Shown: piece after piece, positions 57,301-64,000 of the stretch
Numbering within the stretch: position 1 is the stretch's first letter
Layout: every line of letters begins with the position of its first letter
Origin: Symsagittifera roscoffensis
Taxonomy: Eukaryota; Xenacoelomorpha; Acoela; Convolutidae
DNA: 64,000 nucleotides
Direction of reading: 5' to 3'
Assembly (NCBI RefSeq): GCF_963678635.1
Contig: NC_087068.1
Span: forward strand, 8,378,027-8,442,026
The notes under the pieces: model-generated
Database searches by the model: none
What the model saw: the letters and a program-made list of their open reading frames with translations, nothing else
Told to the model about the DNA's origin: nothing
Position numbers and translations under genes: made by a program

Positions 57301-60300
57301 TCAGTCGTCAAAATTTTGGAAAATTTTTTGAAAATCCGCCCCCCCCTCGAGAAAATCCTAGATCCGCCCCTGCTCAAAAATATTACAAATTGCTGGTTAC
57401 AACCGCAATACTTATCAGGTAATCATCAAGATTAATGAGGTCAAAATTATATGATTTTTTCAGTCTTGAAAACTCATCTGCTTATTATCTAATCGGTCAA
57501 TACAGTGCTGATTTAAATTATACGGACAAAACGAACAAAATTGAACTTTCAAACGCGTTTTTCTCATATTGGGTTAAGATTAGACAAAAAGTGAAGAGAA
57601 CAAAAGTTGCTTAGAATTTCGCCAAAATTAATATGGTGCCATTTTTTCATTGAAATTCTCAACAAAAATTTTACCCTAAAAATGGGTCATTTTGGCTTTT
57701 TTCAATTAATCAAGAATTACGCTGAAACTACTTTGTTAATTGATATGAAAGTTATATCACAGGAAGCCTCTTACGCAGTTCAACAAAGTTTAAGAAGGAT
57801 TAAATTTCCAAAAATTTGCGCAAATTGTTCAAAATTAATTTTTAAACAGAGATTCTGGGTTTTATATAGTAAAAATCACATTTATTGACTATCAAGTGAA
57901 CATTTTTTCTTTTATACTGGTTTTTGGAGATTTAACCCTTCTTAAACTTTGTTGAACTGCGTAAGAGGCTTCCTGTGATATAACTTTCATATCAATTAAC
58001 AAAGTAGTTTCAGCGTAATTCTTGATTAATTGAAAAAAGCCAAAATGACCCATTTTTAGGGTAAAATTTTTGTTGAGAGTTTCGGAGAAAAAATGGCACC
58101 ATATCAATTCTGGCGAAATTCTAAGCAACTTTTGTCCTGTTCACTTTTTGTCTAATCTTAACCCAATTTGAGAAAAACGCGTTTGAAAATTCAAGTTTTG
58201 CTCGTTTTGTCCGGATAATTTAAATCAGCACTGTATTAACACTAATGGCCTGGATTCATTTTCTTTCTTTGAGATTTTCGCGATTTACTTTGAGATTTTG
58301 AATACTCAATTCTAATTGGCTGAAAGTAAGCTAAAATTAATTTCAAGCATTCGGTCCTTCAAGCATGAGGGACGCCACCAAGGCATGTAAAACTGTCTCG
58401 ATGAAATAATTAGATCACAATTTAAAATGATGTCATCATGTTTGGCTCAACACCAACCTTTGCATGCAAATTGAGTTGTTCTGTTGTCTTGTTCGAAACC
58501 GAGTTGACACTCACACGAGAAAGACAAATGTGTGTTGGTACAGTCGGATCCGCTCGTCGTACCACATCCATCAGAAGCGCATTCGTCCATATCTAATACG
58601 CACACAAACTGTAACTGTTTCCGTACTCGTTGTGGCTTGAGGGTGAAGCAACATTACCCAGCCAAGAGAAATAGCAAAAAAATAGCATGCAGATCTTAAC
58701 CAGGTGCACAACAGCGGTTTTCCGAGAAGGGCTGAACAGCTCGTATGTTGGTCTTTCCCTTGTTATTAGGTCTTGCGTCTTAACTTAAACTACCCATTTT
58801 TTCAGTTTTTGAACAATATTTGAGAAAATTTTTATTTTTAAGACTTAGTTTGAAGGTGATATTAAATGACTAAAAAACAAGAAAAATCAAGTTTTCATGT
58901 AGTAGGGCAATTCAAATCCAGTACAATTAAAACTTCAGGGTACATCAAGTTTCGATTAAAAAGAAAACTAATCAGTTCAAAGTTTTTTTGAATTTGTTTG
59001 TGTTACAACTTGGCCGAGTTACAACCAAGGCCAAAATCTCGAATATTGAGGCTTGCTTACCACCCTGCAAAAAAAAACACTTTTCGAGTACAAATAAGAT
59101 GCAAATAAGGTGTATACAAATAACATAAGACTTTGGCATATATATTAATTTATAGTTATTGAAAAACAACCTTTGCAGCTTCGCTCGTCCATTGAGATGT
59201 ACTCCTCTGCTCCGGTGATACATTCGGAACAAGTAAAATCTCCTTCAATATTTTCGCAATTTCGCAGAAAGTCTTCGTTGCATATCTTTTCTCCCGTCAT
59301 GTTACACATTCGTCCGGTTTCTAAACAAGCCTTCAATTAATTGGGTTATGGGAGCACACACGCAAAAGCACACATGGGGGCTAGGTCTTCTTCCTTCAGT
59401 GATTCGACCCCTTAACCGCCCAAAGGATCTCTTTTATACTGATGTACGACATTTATGACATCCATATTTGGTCGACTGACCCTAAAAATTTTTTTATAAA
59501 GGCAAAGGCGACATGGGCGCTGGGCGCCATTACATTCAAATTTTTATAAGAAGAGAGCGCCAAAAAAACAATTTTATGGTCAAAACTGTTTCAGGTGCTA
59601 AGCTTTAAGGCGCTAAACACGGCAGTAGCTTCGTATGTTTTCAAAAAAACTCGCCCACGCTGCAGAAGTAGTTATGCTCGAGTGTTCTTTTAAATTATCA
59701 AATTTTTGGCATATCGAATTCGATATAAATGTTTTCCAAATTACCCTGAAGATATCGACTCCCTGAGATCAAATGTAGAATAAACTCACCTGTGATTATT
59801 TTGTTAAAATTTTGGGGGTCTGAATGGTGCCATTTTGGGCAAGTTGAACTATAAGACAAGGTATTAATGATGCTCAACATTTAAGCGCCTTTTTTATCAA
59901 GCGAGGCGAATTATTCCTCGAAATTGGAATGAAGCCAGCTAGTTTGTCTGATTATTTCCGTACATTATTCAAATCATAATTTTTAATACTTTTTAATACG
60001 AGGGCAAAAAATCAAAATAGCGAAATTCATAGCTTGATTAAGTTTTCTTTTGCCAAAATTTATCTACACTACTTTAAAGGGCAGTTTGATTAGAAACTTG
60101 AAAGATTCGTTGCAATACGGGCGGATTTAGGGGTCGGGGGGGGGGGGGTCCGGACGTTTTTTTTTCTCAGGGATTCGACCCCCTGCAGACCCAAAGGGTC
60201 CCCACTTTTTACCGTTTTGAGATATCCATGTTTGGCTAGCCGACCGTAAAATTTTTCTTAAGGCGCCTTTGGCCCCAATATATACTAATTTTGAGTGAGG

Positions 60301-61011
60301 AGCGCGCGCCATAGAAAAAAAAACAAAAAAGTGCCTAAGAACGCCTGTTCAAAATTCTGCCTGCGGCACAGAAAAATTGGCCAAACCAGGGTGGTCTTTT
60401 TAGTAGTTTGGGAGTGCTCCGAAAATCAATTTTGTCGACGTAAAAAAAAGGTCGACAAAATTTTCGAACATTTTTAGAACAACCGCCCCCCCCCCCTCTC
60501 GAAAAAATCCTAGATTCGCCCCTTCTCCAATAGCAGCTTTTTTCTTCATTTCTCTCACGGAAAGGTTTTATTTTGTTTGCCATATTTCAACAGTTTGGGA
60601 ATAAAAAAAACTAAACATTTCCTCACCGACTATCAGTTTTTTCTTTTGCAGTTTTTGTCTGATGTCTTCGCAATCATGTTTATCAGGGCTGACAAGTACT
60701 AGGCAAGTATCCCAGGTCAGGTCAGGAACTTCTGTTTTCGCCAAATCAAAATTTGACTCCAACTCAACGTCAAAACCGCACAAACTAACACTGGCGCAGA
60801 AGATTCCCAAACTGGCGCGATATTTAGAATACAAGCTCAAGCAAAAGTTTATGTCCGAGGTTGTCAAAATATATCCGGGTAGGTTAGGCAAAGAAAATTT
60901 TGGCACCTTCCAGGGACAAATTTTGATTCCTGGTTGATGAAAACAACTTTCAACTTTGCAATAATAAAGTTTCAGGAGGGAAAGAAAAAACAGCGCAGTT
61001 TTCAGTCTCAT
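54337..61011 (-). CDS. secreted EGF-repeat protein, 5' exons
   Basis: Minus-strand exons: 60627-61011 (start), 59171-59320, 58458-58592, 54986-55102, 54337-54453. The first codes for 128 residues plus one base: a signal peptide (LKTALFFLSLLKLYYC) and an unrecognised Cys-containing domain. All others are phase 1-1 EGF modules with perfect GT-AG borders. The one at 59171 is a six-Cys-type EGF (CNMTGEKIC...CENIEGDFTC). The next three begin D-M/I-DEC, the calcium-binding cbEGF signature (DIDEC...SVGSYHC-CP-GY). Such chains form extracellular-matrix or receptor ectodomains. The gene must continue beyond 54337, where the giant retroelement now sits; a C-type lectin exon lies 19 kb further on the same strand. 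Degenerate EGF exons at 54499-54583 and 55478-55590 are listed separately. Confidence 0.82.
54499..54583 (-). pseudogene. degenerate cbEGF exon
   Basis: After an acceptor (CTTTAG) the minus strand reads DINESDHGVCNEIKTC..., an evident cbEGF module whose first Cys has become Ser (TCT) and whose later half is disrupted. It lies between two intact cbEGF exons and is probably a dead tandem duplicate. Confidence 0.55.
55478..55590 (-). pseudogene. degenerate EGF exon
   Basis: The minus strand keeps EGF traces (QGYIEQNNGCQ-like end, ASCHKSVS-like middle) matching the exon at 54986-55102, but with a stop, lost Cys codons and a broken donor (GTTAAA). It is a second decayed duplicate of the cbEGF exon. 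Confidence 0.5.
56926..57372. mobile_element. hAT-type MITE, 447 bp, perfect 8-bp target duplication
   Basis: It starts CAGGGGCGGATTTAGG and ends CTAGATCCGCCCCTG, inverted termini of the hAT type. It is flanked by CTCAAAAA on both sides (56918-56925, 57373-57380). The interior has long G and C runs, CAGGGATTCGACCCCCTGC and GGCGCCTTTGGCGCC. Two diverged relatives lie at 59390-59690 and 60117-60523. Confidence 0.88.
57503..58233. mobile_element. Tc1/mariner-like foldback element with ~310-bp arms
   Basis: Begins CAGTGCTGATTTAAATTAT and ends with the complement, flanked by TA on both sides (57501-57502, 58234-58235), which is the Tc1/mariner target duplication. Nearly the whole element is two long inverted arms that would fold into a hairpin. 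The paired ORFs on the two strands (57607-57888 and 57892-58128) are the same sequence read from each arm, not genes. Removing it restores continuity of the host foldback arm (TCAATATTAACAC). Confidence 0.85.
59390..59690. mobile_element. decayed relative of the hAT-type MITE
   Basis: Shares GATTCGACCCC...ACCCCTTAAC-GCCCAAAGG, TGGTCGACTGACCCTAAAAATTTTTTTA, the GGCGCCATTA region and GAGAGCGCCAAAAAAAC with the elements at 56926 and 60117, but has lost both termini. Confidence 0.6.
60117..60523. mobile_element. diverged copy of the hAT-type MITE
   Basis: Starts ACGGGCGGATTTAGG and ends CTAGATTCGCCCC, with the same interior landmarks as 56926-57372 (CAGGGATTCGACCCCCTGC, AGGCGCCTTTGGC, GAGCGCGCGCCA). 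It lies in intron 1 of the EGF gene. The target duplication is not clear. Confidence 0.7.
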
Positions 61012-61613
61012 CTTTCGATTTTTGGAATAAAACTTCAGATTGATGCGTTAAAATCAAATATGAAAAATTGTTAGAAATTTTGTTCACGCAATTTGTTGAA
61101 ATAATATACCGACTGGCTATCAAACGGAAAATATGAAAGAGATAACTGAAAATTACAAAGGGGCAGGTTGATCGAACCAAGAAAAAATTGATCGAGGATT
61201 ACTTGCAAAAAAGAAAAAAAAAGTTGGTAGGAGGGCTGTCGCGCAATTAAAACAGGTGAACTTATAATGAGATATCAGAAAAGAGATAAAGGAAAATAGA
61301 GCTATGACCAAAAATCACCTGCTCAAACTTTGCTTGATTATTGGTAATTTTTCCATTTTCTTCTATTTGAAACAAATATGAGATTTTTTGTATGATTTAG
61401 AATCGAGTTTTGAAGTTTTCAAGAGCGGTGCATGCCTGGGGAAAAACTTTTCAAAGGCTTGCAATGTTTGTATGGAGTGTATGGATGAATCAAAGAAGGG
61501 TCTTTGGCTGGTTTTCAAAGCTTATTTTACACAAAAACCAAACCTTGACTGCCAGTTGAAATAATTATTTCAAATTGAAAATTTTTTTTCCCACGTGAAT
61601 GAATCAACTATAT
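61012..61613. other. 5' flank of the EGF gene
   Basis: About 600 bases of A+T-rich DNA between the first EGF-gene exon and the second retroelement copy. The promoter or 5' UTR of the EGF gene should be here unless displaced by the insertion; no motif can be singled out. Confidence 0.35.
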
Positions 61614-62023
61614 TGGAACCTGATCTAAACTACATTTTATGATTGGATAAATTAGATATTTTACCAATGTAAAGTATTTAACATTAACCAATCATGATCC
61701 ATCTAACTAACAATCCACTTATTTGTAAGTGCTGAAATTACTTGTAATTTCAGCACCAGAGAGATTTGAATTTAACTTAGAAATTAGTTGAACTCTCCCG
61801 AGTACTTCAGCAGCCGCAATAAACCAGTATACCCTAGATCTATTGAGCCTAGCAGAGACTAGTTAAACAACCTGAGACTAGATAGTATAAGAGTAAGATT
61901 AGGATCGGTCTTAGACTAAGAAGTTGCACGAATCTATCCGGCCGAAAATAAGATAGCGTGACGAGCAGACGGTGTACCCTATCCGAAATTACTCTATGAG
62001 TTATACCCATCGGTCCTAACTCA
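61614..62023 (+). repeat. 5' LTR of the second retroelement copy
   Basis: Begins TGGAACCTGATC and ends CCTAACTCA. Carries AATAAA at about 61817-61822 and a perfect 13-bp-arm palindrome GTGCTGAAATTAC/GTAATTTCAGCAC at about 61730-61757. Confidence 0.95.
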
Positions 62024-62025
62024 TC

Positions 62026-62047
62026 TGGTGCGACCATAAGTCTCGAA
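62026..62047 (+). promoter_or_regulatory. primer-binding site of the second retroelement copy
   Basis: The same 22 bases as in copy 1, two bases after the LTR, beginning TGGTGCGACC. Complementary to a tRNA 3' end through the T loop. Confidence 0.85.
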
Positions 62048-62110
62048 AAAGACCTTAATAGCTTAGAATTAACCAATAATAGATTAGAATTTAGACAAAA
62101 CATTTACAAA

Positions 62111-62344
62111 ATGTTATACGACAATAATTTAATCGAAATGTCTCTACGACTCAATAGATCAGAGCCAATATTCCGAACGATAACAGAACTACCCGGAATT
62201 GGAAGAAGACCTCGAACCAGAGACGACATACGACAAAGCAGAAACTTACCATATAGTTATATGATAGTTCGGCAAAAGCCAGAACAAACTTTTGTATTTA
62301 GAATACTACTAGCAATGAATATAGATTTTCATTTGCAAACATAA
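62111..62344 (+). CDS. ORF A of the second retroelement copy (77 aa)
   Basis: Same length as its counterpart at 53345-53578, with five conservative residue changes and an intact frame. Basic, Cys-free, unrecognised. Its retention in a separate lineage of the element is the main evidence that it encodes a protein. Confidence 0.72.
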   Translation: MLYDNNLIEMSLRLNRSEPIFRTITELPGIGRRPRTRDDIRQSRNLPYSYMIVRQKPEQTFVFRILLAMNIDFHLQT

Positions 62345-63271
62345 AATTTTGAAGTCAATCTTCAAAATCATTTCAGGCGCTAAACAAAATTATTAATATA
62401 CAATAACGATTGATAAAAAGATCTCAGATCGTTTTCCTAAATTCTGCAGTAATATACAAAACATGTTTGAAAAAAATTTATTGAAAAATCAAAATAAAAA
62501 TTAGTAGCATGACAATAAACGGTTAGTAATTATAAATCATCCTGTTGTTCCAGCTTCATCGCCTAAACATAACAGCATTCATAAGCTCACTAATATCATA
62601 AAAATACTAAATCTATTCTTTACACAAATTTAAAACATTTTAAACTTAAATTCACTTAATTTTAAAATCAGATCATCAAGGCTTATCCTTGGATCTTAAA
62701 TCATTTTCTATTTAATTAAATTTAAAACTTGATCATCAAGGCCTATCCTTGGATCAAAAAGAACAACTTTGTTCTCCCCCACCCACTTAACTAGTGTCTA
62801 ACGACCTCAAACGTCGATTCACTATCCAACCCTTTCTAAAAACCCAGGACTAATAGAAATTTTTGAACAAAACTAATCATTCAAATTAGGATAAACAGTG
62901 AAGAACTTCGGTTATTCATCCTTCACTTGATCCCCCCTCTTACCAGACCCAGGATAAATCTTAAACTTAGTAAGTTTAAAATAGTATCTAACGAACTACT
63001 CGCGTTCTAATTATACCTGAACCTTGTGGATCGATTTACTATTCTCCAACCCTGAACACAATCACTACCCTTAAGTAAGATTAAGTAAGTTAACACCTTA
63101 GCTTATACTATCCACGAAAAAGTATAAAATCATTCTTCGGAATCGATATACTTTTCTCCCCAACCCTGAACAAATAGACCCAGGTTAGGCTAACAAAAAA
63201 ATCGTAAGGACTAACAGTTTAAGCAAATAGAAATCATTTAACAACCTTTTGCATCCGTCATCCTAAACCTT
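62345..63271 (+). promoter_or_regulatory. leader of the second retroelement copy
   Basis: No ORF. Keeps the iterated motifs of the first copy: GATCATCAAGG-(C/T)TATCCTTGG twice (about 62670-62694, 62731-62755) and the TCGATT-(T/C)AC-AT-CTCCAACCCT core three times (about 62815-62833, 63031-63053, 63143-63170). Confidence 0.5.
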
Positions 63272-63739
63272 ATGTCATTTAAAAACCTAGGAAATAAACA
63301 AACAATCGTTTTACACAATTTTGAAATAGATAACAAAAAATACGATCTTGTAATCACACCTCATACACAAACAGTTGGATACATTAGAACAAAACGACAA
63401 ACATTAAAGAGAAAAATAATAACTAAACAAAGACAAATAACACGAAAAAGATTTTCAAAAAATCGAAACGCATTTTCAGAATCAGAAACCAACAGTTTAG
63501 ACGAACTTTATAAACTAAAAGAATCAATAGATAAAAATTGCCCAATTCACGATCAATTATATTTCTCTGACTCAGAAACAACTTCAAATTCATCAAAAAG
63601 AGGAAAAAGAAGAATAAAAAAGCAGTATAAACACAAACCAGTACATTTATACAATTGGAATCAACCAATTAGACACATTGATAATTACATATTAACAGTC
63701 ATCGAACGAAAAAATGAGCTCAACGCACACCCCAGGTGA
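63272..63739 (+). CDS. ORF B of the second retroelement copy (155 aa)
   Basis: Basic protein, same length as copy 1 with seven residue differences. Both Arg/Lys blocks and the acidic Ser segment are conserved. Its last 26 bases overlap the gag start in another frame, exactly as in copy 1. Confidence 0.8.
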   Translation: MSFKNLGNKQTIVLHNFEIDNKKYDLVITPHTQTVGYIRTKRQTLKRKIITKQRQITRKRFSKNRNAFSESETNSLDELYKLKESIDKNCPIHDQLYFSDSETTSNSSKRGKRRIKKQYKHKPVHLYNWNQPIRHIDNYILTVIERKNELNAHPR

Positions 63740-64000
63740 AGAAAGTCCAGATGATGATGATATCTTCCCCTTTATCGTAGATGCAACCACTGATAGAGGA
63801 CAGCATATATTTTGCAAAAATTTACTCTTAAATTTGTTTGAACCCGGAATCAGTCCATGTAAAACAGAGTTCCCAGATGTAAAAATCAAAAGACAAATTA
63901 TCGATCACTATCTAAAAGATATATGTAACCTAACACAACAATACGGAATCTACTCCATAGAATTCAGCTCACCAAATCAGAATCACAATAAATATATAAT
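63714..64000 (+). CDS. Gag-Pol N-terminus of the second retroelement copy (partial)
   Basis: Open from ATG at 63714 to the window end. It closely matches the first residues of the 1,870-aa polyprotein (MSSTHTPG, DDDDIFPFIVDA, FEPGISPCKTEFPD) with scattered replacements. Whether this copy keeps the protease and zinc-knuckle region missing from copy 1 cannot be seen here. Confidence 0.85.
   Translation, partial: MSSTHTPGEESPDDDDIFPFIVDATTDRGQHIFCKNLLLNLFEPGISPCKTEFPDVKIKRQIIDHYLKDICNLTQQYGIYSIEFSSPNQNHNKYI

Larger units (their letters stand above)
55958..58379. mobile_element. large foldback element with nested insertions, inside the EGF gene
   Basis: Outer inverted arms begin GGTGGCGTCCCTCATGCTTG at 55958 and end in the complement at 58379. 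They pair through AAGGACCGAATGCTTGAAAT, the TTTCAGCCAAT region, CAGGCCATTAGTGTTAATATTG and the stretch to GATTAATGAGGTC. The interior holds repeated smaller inverted units (about 56190-56925: ACCGAATGCTTGAA, CGCTAAGCGTTTCTATTGGC, AAAATCGAAGTCAATATT), which occur twice as facing pairs. A Tc1/mariner-like hairpin (57503-58233) is inserted in the right arm and a hAT-like element (56926-57372) in the interior. No transposase is present. ORFs in this block are arm artefacts. Confidence 0.7.
61614..64000 (+). mobile_element. second copy of the giant retroelement, 5' end only (runs off window)
   Basis: 5' LTR at 61614-62023 (410 bp), the same 22-nt primer-binding site at 62026-62047, ORF A 62111-62344, leader, ORF B 63272-63739, and the start of gag at 63714. 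It lies head-to-head with the first copy. Its LTR differs from that of copy 1 at about 14 positions, so the two are separate lineages rather than a local duplication. Confidence 0.93.

Noticed and set aside
57192-57377. Gly/Phe-rich ORFs in hAT-like MITEs
   Set aside because: Produced by G/C runs and termini of the MITE; the related ORF at 60335-60583 is explained the same way.
57607-58128. Two matching ORFs (93 aa +, 78 aa -)
   Set aside because: Same sequence in the two arms of a TA-flanked hairpin element.

Overview
This is eukaryotic, animal-type DNA: A+T-rich, intron-dense, with phase-matched GT-AG exons of recognisable metazoan families (SID1/SIDT transmembrane protein, PLAAT/LRAT-type papain-fold acyltransferase, a TEX36-like cilia/testis protein, EGF-repeat and C-type-lectin exons) and many transposons. 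The species cannot be named from the sequence. A 200-base N run is an assembly gap.

Layout. 1-8 kb: the C-terminal, membrane-spanning half of a SID1-family gene (+), stop at 7893. 8-13 kb: intergenic DNA with degenerate repeats and a complete 477-bp hAT element that keeps a BED zinc finger (8-bp target duplication). 13.0-15.7 kb: a three-exon, 202-residue PLAAT-like gene (+). 16.8-19.9 kb: a decayed Bel/Pao retrotransposon (+). 23.7-29.3 kb: a 2.84-kb tandem duplication; each copy holds five ~222-bp repeats, and each repeat carries the first coding exon of the TEX36-like gene, so that exon is present ten times. Its remaining two exons are at 31.4-32.3 kb. 29.2-30.8 kb: nested non-autonomous DNA transposons. 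34.8-35.2 kb: last exon of a C-type lectin domain (-), cut by the gap.

37,780-54,076 (-) is the centrepiece: a 16.3-kb LTR retroelement with seemingly identical 410-bp LTRs, a 4-bp target duplication, a tRNA-type primer-binding site and seven ORFs. In sense order these are a 77-aa ORF, a 155-aa basic ORF, a 1,870-aa Gag-Pol (Ty3/gypsy-type RT-RNase H-integrase with GPY motif, no visible protease), a 62-aa two-span membrane protein, a 378-codon frame with no methionine, an 872-aa envelope-like glycoprotein and a 597-aa protein of unknown type. A second, diverged copy starts at 61,614 (+) and leaves the window inside gag. Comparing the two copies shows mostly synonymous change in both small pre-gag ORFs, so they are probably real genes. 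The extra ORFs around a Pol/Env core are the best candidate for an undescribed system here.

54.3-61.0 kb: between the two head-to-head copies lie the 5' exons of a secreted EGF-repeat gene (-): a signal-peptide exon and at least four phase 1-1 EGF exons, with introns full of nested foldback, Tc1/mariner-like and hAT-like elements. The giant element sits in an intron of this gene or just 3' of it. The downstream C-type lectin exon could belong to the same gene, but that link is not proven.
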